Below are positions 1 to 7,183 of a stretch of 34,930 nt of DNA, in pieces; position 1 is the stretch's first letter; every line of letters begins with the position of its first letter. The stretch is from Lysobacterales bacterium (lineage in GTDB: Bacteria > Pseudomonadota > Gammaproteobacteria > Xanthomonadales > Rhodanobacteraceae). The stretch spans positions 1 to 34,930 of the forward strand of contig QUBV01000034.1 of NCBI GenBank assembly GCA_014338185.1, written 5' to 3'. Position numbers and translations under genes: made by a program. The notes beneath the pieces were generated by a model. It was not told where the DNA came from. It did not search any database and worked only from the letters and a program-made list of their open reading frames with translations.

Positions 1-251
1 CTGGCGACGTTGTCGTTGTAGGCCCAGCCCTCGTTGCCGGTGTTGTAGGGCGGATCGATGAACACCAGGTCCACCTGGCCGGCGTAGCGCGGCCGCAGGC
101 TCTTGAGCGCGTGCAGGTTGTCGCCGTGGATGATGAGATTGTCCGGGTCCTCACCGCAGGAGCGCGACGCATCGTGCACCAGCGGCCGGAACGGCACCGT
201 CAGGTGGTGGTTGTAGACGAATTCCTTGCCCTTGAAGTGCAGCTCCGGCAT
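1..251 (-). CDS. Type III restriction-modification DNA methyltransferase (Mod), N-terminal part
   Basis: The gene reads leftward from an ATG at 251 and leaves the window at base 1, so only the first 83 residues are visible. It would methylate adenine at the N6 position within the recognition site of a type III restriction-modification system. The visible part carries HGDNLHALKSL (about residues 43-53) followed by the catalytic block VFIDPPYNTGNEGW (about 63-76). The DPPY box is the amino-methyltransferase active site, and the NTGNEGWxYND continuation is typical of type III Mod subunits. The opening MPELHFKGKEFVYNHHL is also characteristic of these Mod proteins. The partner restriction subunit (Res) would be expected beyond the left edge. 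Family assignment is strong; whether the gene is intact cannot be judged here. Confidence 0.85.
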   Translation of the reverse strand, partial: MPELHFKGKEFVYNHHLTVPFRPLVHDASRSCGEDPDNLIIHGDNLHALKSLRPRYAGQVDLVFIDPPYNTGNEGWAYNDNVA

Positions 252-702
252 TGCGTGCAGCCCTTGTTCCCCGGTCCAGTACCGGCATGGGCATAGCTTA
301 CCGTCAGGCGAAGGATCGCCGGGGCCATCCCTCTATGCCACGACGCAGGAGCCGGATCCGGCCCAGCACACCTCCGCAGCGCGGACTCAGCGTCTTCGGC
401 GTACCCCGCAAGTGCACATCTTGTCGGAGATATCGATGATCAGGTCGCCGAACCTCCGCGCCGACGGTCCACGCCCGCCCGGAAAGCTCACCCAGGCGCT
501 GCCGGGCACCCGCTTCGTTTTTGGCGTCTTTCCCGCGGTGCGGCAGCGCCTGCCGGCCTCGCAGAGCAAGATCACCGTTGAGCCCGCAGGGCGAATAAGG
601 GCCGGCGTTTTGGGGGTGCGCGCTTGCGCGTAGCCCCTAAATGCATATCTTGCCGTCTGCTTTTCTGCAATTCACTGCAACTCTTTGCATTGGCGGGGAA
701 AA

Positions 703-727
703 TTGCGTTGTGTTGCGTTGTGTTGTG
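703..727 (+). repeat. 10-bp tandem repeat TTGCGTTGTG, 2.5 copies
   Basis: Two exact copies of TTGCGTTGTG stand at 703-712 and 713-722. A related TTGTG follows at 723-727. The array directly precedes the 22-bp repeat pair. Confidence 0.8.
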
Positions 728-728
728 A

Positions 729-772
729 AGTGCGATGCTTCCGTGATACGAGTGCGACACTTCCGTGATGCG
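729..772 (+). repeat. 22-bp tandem direct repeat (two copies, 19/22 identical)
   Basis: Copy one is 729-750 and copy two is 751-772; they differ only at repeat positions 8, 9 and 20. The core CGTGAT(A/G)C recurs a third time at 775-782, so the cores start at 742, 764 and 775. The spacings are 22 and 11 bases, i.e. about two and one helical turns. Phased direct repeats of this size resemble iterons or operator sites, but no replication or regulator gene is present next to them in this window. Confidence 0.75.
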
Positions 773-890
773 AACGTGATACCAACGCCAAGCGAAACAA
801 CCCGAATTGCGCTTCAGCGCACAAAGACGCAGAGAATTGCGCAGAATGGCGAGGAGTTGCCCACCAATCGCAGAAGGTCAGGAAATGAAC

Positions 891-915
891 GCCCTCCATG
901 GCGCTCGCCCTGCGG
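891..915 (+). repeat. 25-bp direct repeat, left copy
   Basis: This 25-base sequence has the core CCATGGCGCTCGCCCTGCGG and matches the copy at 1198-1222 with a single mismatch (position 4). The two copies enclose about 280 bases containing the 64-residue ORF. The flanks of the two copies are not alike, so the repeat is not part of a longer duplication. Confidence 0.85.
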
Positions 916-972
916 GCCGGCTGCGCGGTTCTCGTCCTGCCGCGATGGGGCGCGTGCTCCGTGCTAGGCTGA

Positions 973-983
973 TGCACAGTGCA
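973..983. promoter_or_regulatory. 11-bp palindrome upstream of the small ORF
   Basis: TGCACAGTGCA is a perfect inverted repeat around a central A. It lies 14 bases upstream of the ATG at 998. It could be an operator for the small ORF, but it is short enough to be chance. Confidence 0.25.
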
Positions 984-997
984 CGCAGGTTCTTGCG

Positions 998-1192
998 ATG
1001 GAAAAAAGGACAGAACGCCTTGCCCTGATTGAGGGCGGTCGAGTCGCGCTGGAGTTCGAGATCCTGGACGATATTCTGTCCGGTCGATCCGGCGAGGCTC
1101 ACGCCAAGATGGCTCGCCTCGCACATCGGGCGAGGCTGGCTGCCGCGGAAGTTGACGACGGCGAAGCTCATCCGAACTGCACGGTTCGATGA
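998..1192 (+). CDS. Possible small protein of 64 residues, unrecognised
   Basis: This open frame starts ATG at 998 and stops just before the right copy of the 25-bp repeat. I recognise no family. The product would be mixed charged and helical: a first segment GRVALEFEILDDILSG (about 14-29), then an alanine/arginine-rich segment up to about residue 52. Third-position GC is roughly 60 percent, far below the real chromosomal genes here, which fits either a recently acquired gene or chance. There is no strong ribosome binding site; a weak AGG lies about ten bases upstream. It is kept because it is neatly bracketed by the direct repeats, but it may not be a gene. Confidence 0.2.
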   Translation: MEKRTERLALIEGGRVALEFEILDDILSGRSGEAHAKMARLAHRARLAAAEVDDGEAHPNCTVR

Positions 1193-1197
1193 TTCGC

Positions 1198-1222
1198 GCC
1201 TTCCATGGCGCTCGCCCTGCGG
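1198..1222 (+). repeat. 25-bp direct repeat, right copy
   Basis: Second copy of the repeat at 891-915, in the same orientation and with one mismatch. It begins six bases after the small ORF's stop codon and lies about 50 bases from the end of the HsdR remnant at 1276. Confidence 0.85.
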
Positions 1223-1275
1223 AGAACTTTGCCGACCCGTCGCACCTTCAACGGTCAATTTTTCGATCACTCATT

Positions 1276-1590
1276 TCAAACAGTCCCTCCGCGTGACACC
1301 GACCACCCCGACGACAACGCCTCGGCCTGCTGCAACACCGTTTGCACCGCCGTGTCCTGAAGGTCGGGCGGGTAGCCGTACTTGCGCAGGATGCGCTTCA
1401 CCAGCACCCGCATCCGGGCGCGGGCAGAGTCGCGGTGGGCCCAGTCGACCGACACGTTCTCACGCAGGCCCATCAGCAATTCGTGGGCGATCAGCCTGAG
1501 CTTGTCGTCGCCCATGATCTGCACCGCGCTCTCGTTCTCGGCCAGGGCGTCGTAGAAGGCGATCTCCTCGTCTGACACCTGATCGAACCG
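1276..1590 (-). pseudogene. Type I restriction enzyme HsdR, C-terminal remnant
   Basis: Read leftward from about 1590, the frame gives roughly 100 residues matching the C-terminal domain of type I restriction endonuclease subunit R. It begins FDQVSDEEIAFYDALAENES and includes VLVKRILRKYGYPPD and TVLQQAEAL, followed by a natural stop at 1276. Intact HsdR proteins are roughly ten times longer and carry a nuclease and a DEAD-box translocase domain; none of that is present upstream. The frame continues open to 1848, but those residues are arginine-rich and do not look like HsdR, so the gene appears truncated by a recombination junction near 1590. The intact protein would restrict DNA together with HsdM and HsdS, neither of which is in the window. 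Confidence 0.8.
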
Positions 1591-1900
1591 GCCACGCCCG
1601 GCGCGCTGCCGATGCTGCGCGTCTGGGCGGACATGGTGAAGGAGATGCCCGCCAGCCGCGAGGCCCTGATGGATGAGACCGGCCCGCTGGCGGACCCCTG
1701 ACGCGCCTGGACATATGGTGGGGGTTGGTTCGCTCGCGGACAGACGCAGAAGGCCAAGGCCCATGCCAATCTGATGCACGCAGCGACCCGACTGGGCGTG
1801 GACCCGGCGCGAGACCACGAGCCGCCGGCGATGGCCAACTTCGCACATGCCGCCGAAGCCCCGATTCTCGCCGCCGGATCAAACGCATCGATGCGAAGGC
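1591..1900. other. Junction region between the HsdR remnant and the SDR gene, unassigned coding scraps
   Basis: No complete gene in 310 bases. On the plus strand, 1612-1701 reads as a 29-residue piece containing VWADMVKEMPASREALMDET and ending at a stop. A second plus-strand frame (about 1738-1880) contains QTQKAKAHANLMHAATRLGV. Both look like protein-derived sequence rather than random frames, and both are too short to assign. They may be scraps of a mobile-element gene, but I do not recognise the family. Confidence 0.35.
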
Positions 1901-2653
1901 TCAGCGCGCGGTGTAGCCACCGTCGGCGACAATGGCGGCGCCCGTGATGAAGCTGGCGCCGTCCGACAGCAGGAAGGCGACCGCGTGGGCAATTTCATCG
2001 GCACGCGCCAGCCGGCCGATCGGGTGCAGGTCGGCGAGCCCTTCGAGCGCCTTGGGATCGACCGTGTCGAGGATCGGTGTTTGCACGCCGCCGGGATGGA
2101 GCGAATTGATGCGGATGCCCCGTCCCGCATATGCCAGCGCAGCCGAGCGTGTCAGTCCGGTGACGCCATGCTTGGAGGCGACATAGCCGGGGTTGGCGTC
2201 GTTGCCGACCAAGCCCATGATCGACGACATGTTGACGATGGCCCCGCCGCCAGCGGCGAGGATCGCCGGGATTTGATGGCGCAGGCCATAGGCGACGCCG
2301 CTCAGGTTGACATCGATGACACGCTGCCAGTCGCCCGGCTCCAGTTCGCCTGCCGGGGCGAGGCCACCGACGATACCGGCGTTGTTGACAGCGAAGTGCA
2401 GGGCGCCAAAGGTCTCGATCGCGCACTCGACCATCGCCCTGGCAGCGGCGGCGCTGGCCACATCGCCCACGTGGCCTGTGGCACGCCCGCCGACTGCGTT
2501 GATGGCCGCCACCACGCGCTCAACCGCCGCGGCGTGCAGATCCGCCACCACCACCGACAGGCCGCATGCAGCCAGCAGGCGGGCGGTGGCTTCGCCAATG
2601 CCCGATGCGGCGCCGGTGACGAGGACAGATTGGCCGCTGAACGAATAGTGCAT
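1901..2653 (-). CDS. Short-chain dehydrogenase/reductase (SDR) family oxidoreductase
   Basis: A 250-residue classical SDR, the usual length for the family. It has the nucleotide-binding motif TGAASGIG (13-20), an acidic residue after beta-2 (Asp38 in VVADLH) suggesting NAD(H) preference, NNAG at 90-93, the catalytic Ser around 143-144, and the YVASK box giving Tyr157 and Lys161. The C terminus TGAAIVADGGY is the standard SDR ending. The substrate cannot be read from sequence; it is most likely a secondary alcohol or ketone. The ATG at 2653 is preceded by AAGGAG at good spacing, which fixes the start. The gene stands alone, leftward, at the boundary of the accessory segment, and its codon usage matches the chromosome. 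Confidence 0.9.
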   Translation of the reverse strand: MHYSFSGQSVLVTGAASGIGEATARLLAACGLSVVVADLHAAAVERVVAAINAVGGRATGHVGDVASAAAARAMVECAIETFGALHFAVNNAGIVGGLAPAGELEPGDWQRVIDVNLSGVAYGLRHQIPAILAAGGGAIVNMSSIMGLVGNDANPGYVASKHGVTGLTRSAALAYAGRGIRINSLHPGGVQTPILDTVDPKALEGLADLHPIGRLARADEIAHAVAFLLSDGASFITGAAIVADGGYTAR

Positions 2654-3079
2654 GGGCGTGCTCCTTGATGCGCTGTCGGAGGAATGGGTTCGTGCTGGTC
2701 CGGGATGTTCATGCCGCCGCAGACGGCGAGGTGATCGGCGTGCGCAGGGTCGGGCCGCAGTGGACCTGTTCGTCATCGGCGGATGCGTCCAGCCTAGCAA
2801 CAAGGCCATGGTCATGAGGGAGGGGACGATCGGACACGATGTCGCAGCCCGCAGCTGGGGATGGGTGCGGGACACGGCCGGTCGGACCGACGCCGATGGC
2901 GCGCGGCGCCACCAACGGGACCAAAACCGGTGGGCCAGTGGAGCCCTGCACGTTCGGGCGCCGCGCCAGCGTGCGGGCGCAATGACGTCTGCCGAACATC
3001 CGCCGCGCTCGACATGGCTTGGGTAGACGGCCGCCCGCAACGACCTCAATCCGCGTCCGGGCCCGTTGACCACCCTGAC
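2654..3079. other. Intergenic region, no gene seen
   Basis: 426 bases between the SDR start and the end of the small cysteine protein. The only identifiable element is the SDR ribosome binding site next to 2653. Open frames on both strands have no family features and poor amino-acid composition, so I call none of them. Confidence 0.5.
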
Positions 3080-3457
3080 CTATGACGGCGTGCGGACCTG
3101 CTGCGTACCGAACTCGTGCACCATGTAGTTGATCGTGCGCGCGACGCAGGCGGCGTCGCAGCGTTGGGCGAGATAGCCCGAGCCGCAGGCCATGAGTTCG
3201 GCCAGCACCTGTTGCAGTTGCGTGGCCTCGACGCTGTGCGGCGCGCCGTCGTAGCCCAGGTCGTGTTCCTGTTGCGCGTAGCGGCGCACGGCATCGACCA
3301 TCGTGTGCGCCATGTGGTCGGCATCGGTCCCGCCGTCGAGGAAGCGCGGGCCGAGCGTGACCACCTGCGCGATCGCCTCGCGCATGCGTTGGACCTGGCC
3401 GGATGCCGCGGTCGGTGCCGCTGCGCCGGAGCCGGCGCCGTTGCCATGGGTGTTCAT
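3080..3457 (-). CDS. Hypothetical 125-residue cysteine-containing protein
   Basis: I do not recognise a family. The start ATG at 3457 follows AAGGAG about six bases upstream, which is good evidence for translation; a longer frame exists, but its extra N-terminal part is low-complexity. The product has a Gly/Ala-rich first 20 residues and then a probable all-helical body (about 22-115). That body contains DADHMAHTMVDAVRRYAQQE and three clustered cysteines at about 91, 100 and 104 (ACGSGYLAQRCDAAC). There is no signal peptide or membrane segment. It is the last of three leftward genes (AhpD-like, thioredoxin-fold, this one), about 210 bases from its upstream neighbour, so co-transcription is plausible. 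The cysteine cluster would fit a redox or metal-related role, but that is inference from context. Confidence 0.65.
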   Translation of the reverse strand: MNTHGNGAGSGAAAPTAASGQVQRMREAIAQVVTLGPRFLDGGTDADHMAHTMVDAVRRYAQQEHDLGYDGAPHSVEATQLQQVLAELMACGSGYLAQRCDAACVARTINYMVHEFGTQQVRTPS

Positions 3458-3665
3458 CGCGTGCTCCTTGCATGGATGCCAATCACGGCGATTATGCGCT
3501 TGCGGCGCATGGGTGGCGCGACGGCCCGCGCGCAGCGGCGTCGGCGCTGCGCGGGGCGCGCCCCTTCCGTTCGCATCGTGCCAACCGCGCGCAGGCACGC
3601 CGCGGACCTGAATGCGCTGACAACGTGCCGCGGGTGCGGCGACTGCGTGTGGTCGGTGTCGCGCC

Positions 3666-4208
3666 TCAGGCCGGACCGGGGACTGCGCAGCCGTGCTCAT
3701 CACAGCCCGCGCCTGCCGCGGGTGCGGCCTGCCGTGGCGCCTGCTGCAGCAGGCGGCCGATCATCGCGCCGAGCAGCAGGTCGTCGATGTGGCCGAAGTG
3801 GCTCAGTCGCAGCGCGCCGTCGCGGTCGAGCAGCAGCAGGCTGGGCGTGCCGCGCAGGTTCCATGCCGCCATCGTGCGCGGGATCGGGCCGCGCGGGTCG
3901 GCCTCGTCGATGCCGATCGGAAAGCGCAGACGGTACTCGTGGATGAACGCCTGCAGCGCGGCGGCGCCCATCACTGCATGATGCTCGAACACCGTGTGCA
4001 GGCCGATGACCGCGAAGTCATCGCCCGCGAACGCATCGTGCAGGCGGCTCGCCTGCGGCAGGGCCTGCGCGACGCAGGCCGGGCACAGCATCTGGAAGGC
4101 GTGGATCGCCACCACCTTGCCGCGCAGGCCATCGAGCGTGGGCGGGGCAGGGCTGTTGAACCAGTGGCTGGCCTGCAGCGGCGGCAAGCTGGTGGAGGGT
4201 GCGTGCAT
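3666..4208 (-). CDS. Thioredoxin-fold (TlpA/AhpC-TSA-like) protein with CPAC motif
   Basis: A 180-residue redoxin. The fold is shown by GKVVAIHAFQMLCPACV, with the redox pair Cys42-Pro-Ala-Cys45, and by the cis-proline loop RGTPSLLLLDRDG (Pro122). The CPAC dipeptide and FQMLCPACV context resemble TlpA/ResA-type or peroxiredoxin-like proteins rather than classical thioredoxin (CGPC). No signal peptide is visible, so it is probably cytoplasmic, unlike most TlpA proteins. The C terminus adds a Cys169-x4-Cys174 pair (CDEHGC) beyond the fold. The gene follows the AhpD-like gene by 62 bases on the same strand. A likely role is thiol-disulfide exchange serving that partner; this is inferred. Confidence 0.8.
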   Translation of the reverse strand: MHAPSTSLPPLQASHWFNSPAPPTLDGLRGKVVAIHAFQMLCPACVAQALPQASRLHDAFAGDDFAVIGLHTVFEHHAVMGAAALQAFIHEYRLRFPIGIDEADPRGPIPRTMAAWNLRGTPSLLLLDRDGALRLSHFGHIDDLLLGAMIGRLLQQAPRQAAPAAGAGCDEHGCAVPGPA

Positions 4209-4270
4209 GTGAAGACTCCGGGGCGGTTGCGATCCGGCACCAACACACCGGATCGCCTGGAAGTCAGCCG

Positions 4271-4816
4271 TCAGGCCGCCCGGTGCAGGTTGACGCTTGC
4301 AAAGTCCACCGGCACCGCGAGCGCCATGTTGACGTAGTTGGTGAACAGATTCAGCGCGATGTGGGCGAGCAGCTCCACCAGCGCCTCGTCACTGAAACCG
4401 GCATCGCGCAAGGCTTGCACCGCGCCGGCATCGACCTGGCCGCGTTGCGCAACCACCGTGAGCGCGAACTCGAGCGCAGCGCGTGTGCGCGGATCGTCGG
4501 ATTGGCCCGCTTGCGCAGCCGCCATCTCGGCGGCACTCGCTCCGGCCTTGCGACCGAGCATGGTGTGTGCGGCCAGGCAGTATTCGCAGGCATTGTGGTT
4601 GGCGATCGCGACCGCGACCTGTTCAGCCAGGCGCGCATCGATGCAGCCACTGCCGAGCGCGCGGAACGATCCCCACATGCTCTGCAGGGCGGGGTGAGAG
4701 TTGGCAACGGCGCGGAACATGTTGGGCGTCATGCCGAATGCGGCATGGATCTGGTCGAGCAACTCGCGGCGGTCGGAAGTGGTGGCTGCGCGGTCGACGA
4801 GGGGTACACGGTTCAT
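4271..4816 (-). CDS. Carboxymuconolactone decarboxylase / AhpD-like alkylhydroperoxidase
   Basis: A 181-residue protein of the CMD/AhpD superfamily. It carries the full AhpD active-site spacing E-x11-C-x2-C-x3-H: Glu65, Cys77, Cys80 and His84 in NACEYCLAAHTM. That set indicates a disulfide-based peroxidase or reductase rather than a true lactone decarboxylase, which lacks the cysteine pair. The C-terminal segment LAHIALNLFTNYVNMALAVP is also typical. The start at 4816 has GGAG seven bases upstream; a longer frame to 4879 exists but lacks support. It heads the leftward operon with the thioredoxin-fold gene and is divergent from an AraC regulator. That arrangement is common for CMD genes induced by reactive electrophiles or peroxides. 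Confidence 0.88.
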   Translation of the reverse strand: MNRVPLVDRAATTSDRRELLDQIHAAFGMTPNMFRAVANSHPALQSMWGSFRALGSGCIDARLAEQVAVAIANHNACEYCLAAHTMLGRKAGASAAEMAAAQAGQSDDPRTRAALEFALTVVAQRGQVDAGAVQALRDAGFSDEALVELLAHIALNLFTNYVNMALAVPVDFASVNLHRAA

Positions 4817-4965
4817 TCTGGAACTCCTGCGTTGGGACATGGGGCGCGCCCGGGTGTCGGTGGTGGTCGGCATGGGCACGGCAGGCAGTGTGCGGTATCG
4901 ATTCGTATGATTGGCATTGTATAGTCCGAGTTAGTTTGCACTTCGTCCATAGGAGGTGGCCGGAC
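4817..4965. promoter_or_regulatory. Divergent intergenic control region (AhpD-like operon / araC-type gene)
   Basis: 149 bases between the two divergent starts. It includes a locally AT-richer patch at about 4895-4940 with TATAGT on the plus strand (4920-4925) and TACAAT on the minus strand, either of which could be a -10 element. The -35 matches are poor, so I do not commit to exact promoters. A strong ribosome binding site AGGAGGTGG (4951-4959) serves the regulator. The AraC-type protein most likely binds here. Confidence 0.45.
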
Positions 4966-5832
4966 ATGCTGCAACCCGTCACTGTGGATCGCCTGTCGGC
5001 GTTGTTCGAGAACTTCCGCGTGCGCGCACACCTGATTCACGCCGGTGCGCTGTGCGGCCTCACCCGGTTCCCGGTGGAGCCCGGGCGGGCGTTCCTGCAC
5101 GTGCTGCGCCGCGGTTCGCTGCAGGTGACCCATGCGCCGCGCAGTGGCGCACCGCGGCGCCTGCACCTGACCGAGCCGACCTTGTTGTTGTATCCGCGAC
5201 CGCTGGCCCACGAATTCCGCAATGCGCCCGAGGCGGACAATGACTTCACCTGCGCGAGCTTGTACTTCGATGGCGGGGCGGCCAATCCGCTGGTGCGGGC
5301 ACTGCCGCCACTGCTCGCCTTGAGGATCGAAGCGGTCGAGGGCATCGCGCCGACCTTGGGATTGTTGTATGCGGAGACCGAGCGGGTACGCTGTGGCCAG
5401 CGCCTGCTCGCCGACCGCCTGTTCGAGGTCCTGCTGCTGCAAGTGTTGCGCTGGCTCATCGACCATCCGCCGTCCGGTGGCGATCGCATCGGCCTGATGG
5501 CGGGGTTGGCGCACTCACGACTTGCACGTGCGCTCACCGCCATGCACGAGCGACCCGGCCGCGCCTGGAGCCTGTCGACGCTGGCGGCGTGCGCGGGAAT
5601 GTCGCGCAGTGCGTTCGCGTCCGAGTTTCGGCGCGTGCTGGGGACGACGCCGGGCGACTATCTGCTGGGCTGGCGCGTGTCGTTGGCGCAGACCCGCCTG
5701 CGTGCGGGTGGCTCGCTCAAGCTGATCAGCGCGGACCTCGGCTACGCCAGTCCAGCGGCGTTCTCGCGAGCATTCACACAAGCGGTGGGGCGTTCGCCAC
5801 GCGCGTGGCTCAGGCTCGGTGTGCTGGACTGA
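4966..5832 (+). CDS. AraC family transcriptional regulator with N-terminal cupin domain
   Basis: A 288-residue regulator. The N-terminal half (about 5-170) is a cupin-type sensor of the kind paired with AraC heads, including FPVEPGRAFLHVLRRGSLQV and LLLYPRPLAHEF. The C-terminal hundred residues form the double helix-turn-helix: WSLSTLAACAGMSRSAFASE is the first, and LKLISADLGYASPAAFSRAF, with the family-typical GY.S...FSRAF, is the second. The ATG at 4966 sits seven bases after AGGAGGTGG, so the start is secure although the frame is open further upstream. It is divergent from the AhpD-like/thioredoxin-fold genes and probably controls them. The inducer is unknown; a reactive organic compound is plausible given the targets. 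Confidence 0.9.
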   Translation: MLQPVTVDRLSALFENFRVRAHLIHAGALCGLTRFPVEPGRAFLHVLRRGSLQVTHAPRSGAPRRLHLTEPTLLLYPRPLAHEFRNAPEADNDFTCASLYFDGGAANPLVRALPPLLALRIEAVEGIAPTLGLLYAETERVRCGQRLLADRLFEVLLLQVLRWLIDHPPSGGDRIGLMAGLAHSRLARALTAMHERPGRAWSLSTLAACAGMSRSAFASEFRRVLGTTPGDYLLGWRVSLAQTRLRAGGSLKLISADLGYASPAAFSRAFTQAVGRSPRAWLRLGVLD

Positions 5833-5843
5833 ATCGGGTCGCT

Positions 5844-6122
5844 TCAGTGCGCGTCGGCGGGCGGCACGAAGCCGGGCGGCGCGGCCGAGCCGGCGCCGAA
5901 GAAGTACTTTTCCATTTCGCCGGCGATGAACGCGCGTGCCTTGGGGTCGAGCGGGTTGATGCGGTTCTCGTTGATGAGCATGGTCTGGTGCGCGAGCCAC
6001 GCGCCCCATGCCTCCTTCGAGACCTGCGCGTAGATGCGCTGGCCCAGTTCGCCCGGCCAGGGCGCGAAGGCGAGGCCTTCGGCGTCGCGGCCGAGCTTGA
6101 TGCAGTGGACGATGCGGCTCAT
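5844..6122 (-). CDS. yggX: Fe(2+)-trafficking / oxidative damage protection protein YggX
   Basis: A 92-residue YggX, the standard size. The N terminus [17 protein letters not shown] carries the conserved Cys7, and the middle contains [17 protein letters not shown], both diagnostic of the family. The protein is linked in enterics to protecting Fe-S clusters from oxidants and to moving iron into them. Its ATG overlaps the mutY stop by four bases (ATGA), so the two are translationally coupled. The mutY-yggX order is conserved in gammaproteobacteria and fits the biology: MutY itself carries a [4Fe-4S] cluster. The C terminus adds a short proline/alanine tail after the core. The gene converges on the AraC regulator with only 11 bases between the stops. 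Confidence 0.95.
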   Translation of the reverse strand: MSRIVHCIKLGRDAEGLAFAPWPGELGQRIYAQVSKEAWGAWLAHQTMLINENRINPLDPKARAFIAGEMEKYFFGAGSAAPPGFVPPADAH

Positions 6123-7183
6123 GGCGGCTCCAGTGTCTGGATGAGGCGACGGATCGGCGCAGGCAAGCCCAGGCGCGCGATCCGCGGCGGCGTGTACCAG
6201 CCGCTGTCGGGGCTGTCGGCGACGCACGTGGGTCGCTCGACCTCGCACAGCAACGGCGTGATGCGCAGATGATAGTGCGTGAAGCCGTGCTCGATCGGCG
6301 CCAGCGCCCGCGGCCGCACGCCGCCGAGTTGCCACTGCCGCAGCAGCGCGCGCGCCGCGGCCGCCGAGGGTGCCTGCGGCAGGCTCCATAGCCGCGCCCA
6401 CACACCACTCGCGGGGCGGCGCTGCAGCAGGATCGCGCCGCCCGCATCGCGCACCAGCAGCACCACGCACGCGCGCCGCGGCTTGGTGCGTGCGGGTCGC
6501 GCCTGTGGCAGCTGCGCGATCGTGCCATCGCGACGCGCGGTGCAGCCGCGCGCGACCGGGCAGGCGGCGCAGCGCGGCTGCGCGCGCACGCACACGGTGG
6601 CGCCCAGGTCCATGATCGCCTGCGTGTAGTCGGCCGCGCGCACGCGCGGCAGATGGGCCTGCGCGAGCTGCCACAGCCGGGCCTGTACCGCACTGGCGCC
6701 GGGCCAGCCGGTCACGCCGTGCCAGCGCGCGAGCACGCGGCGCACATTGCCGTCGAGGATCGCATGCGGCTCGTCCCAGGCCAGCGCGAGGATCGCGGCG
6801 GCGGTGGAGCGGCCGATGCCGGGCAGCGCCGCCAGCGCATGCGCATCGCGCGGCAGCGCGCCCGCGTGCTGCTCCATGCAGATGCGCGCGGCGCGCCGCA
6901 GGTTGCGCGCACGCGTGTAGTAGCCCAGGCCCGACCACAGTGCGAGCACGCGGTCCTCGCTCGCGGCGGCGAGGGCGGGCAGGTTCGGCAGCGCCGCGAC
7001 GAAGCGCTCGAAGTACGGAATCACGGTCGCGACCTGGGTCTGTTGCAGCATCACCTCGCTCAGCCACACCCGGTAGGCATCGCGTGGCTGTTGCCACGGC
7101 AGGTCCTTGCGGCCGTGCCGGTCGTACCAGTCCAGCAACCTGCGCGCGAAGGCGGGATGCGTGCGCGGCGCCGGCGTGATCAC
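6119..7183 (-). CDS. mutY: A/G-specific adenine glycosylase MutY
   Basis: A 354-residue base-excision repair enzyme that removes adenine mispaired with 8-oxoguanine. Visible features in order: the catalytic Glu43 in [12 protein letters not shown], the helix-hairpin-helix [12 protein letters not shown] (121-132), the catalytic Asp144 in [12 protein letters not shown], and the iron-sulfur loop Cys198-x6-Cys205-x2-Cys208-x5-Cys214. A C-terminal Nudix-like domain (about 235-350) for 8-oxoG recognition includes [18 protein letters not shown]. The length is normal. The start is taken as GTG at 7183, which overlaps the stop of the upstream AsmA-like gene (GTGA); a longer open frame upstream lacks family similarity. 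The gene is coupled to yggX downstream. Confidence 0.95.
   Translation of the reverse strand: MITPAPRTHPAFARRLLDWYDRHGRKDLPWQQPRDAYRVWLSEVMLQQTQVATVIPYFERFVAALPNLPALAAASEDRVLALWSGLGYYTRARNLRRAARICMEQHAGALPRDAHALAALPGIGRSTAAAILALAWDEPHAILDGNVRRVLARWHGVTGWPGASAVQARLWQLAQAHLPRVRAADYTQAIMDLGATVCVRAQPRCAACPVARGCTARRDGTIAQLPQARPARTKPRRACVVLLVRDAGGAILLQRRPASGVWARLWSLPQAPSAAAARALLRQWQLGGVRPRALAPIEHGFTHYHLRITPLLCEVERPTCVADSPDSGWYTPPRIARLGLPAPIRRLIQTLEPP

Larger units (their letters stand above)
252..997. other. Accessory non-coding region upstream of the Mod gene
   Basis: No convincing gene in 746 bases. Open frames on both strands here are arginine/proline/cysteine-rich and lack family motifs. The stretch about 640-870 is clearly lower in GC than the flanking genes and contains the short tandem repeats listed separately, plus scattered copies of AATTGCG (702, 805, 835) and one GCAATT (667). 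An 11-base copy of the CGCCCTGCGGG core of the 25-bp direct repeat lies inverted at 583-593. I see no promoter strong enough to name. Confidence 0.5.

Noticed and set aside
590..640. Hairpin near GGGGTGCGCGC / GCGCGTAGCCCC as a terminator for an upstream gene
   Set aside because: Pairing is imperfect, no U-run follows and no gene ends there.
891..1222. Integron cassette flanked by attC sites
   Set aside because: I looked for the RYYYAAC and GTTRRRY core sites at the repeats and found none in the right arrangement. The repeats are simple direct repeats.
672..1270. Minus-strand open frames across the repeat region, 130 to 150 codons long
   Set aside because: No recognisable motif, translated straight through tandem repeats, and no ribosome binding site. 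I kept only the plus-strand 64-codon ORF, at low confidence.
2652..3026. Possible plus-strand gene in the gap after the SDR gene
   Set aside because: It starts inside the SDR start region, has no ribosome binding site, and its translation is Arg-rich with no family resemblance.
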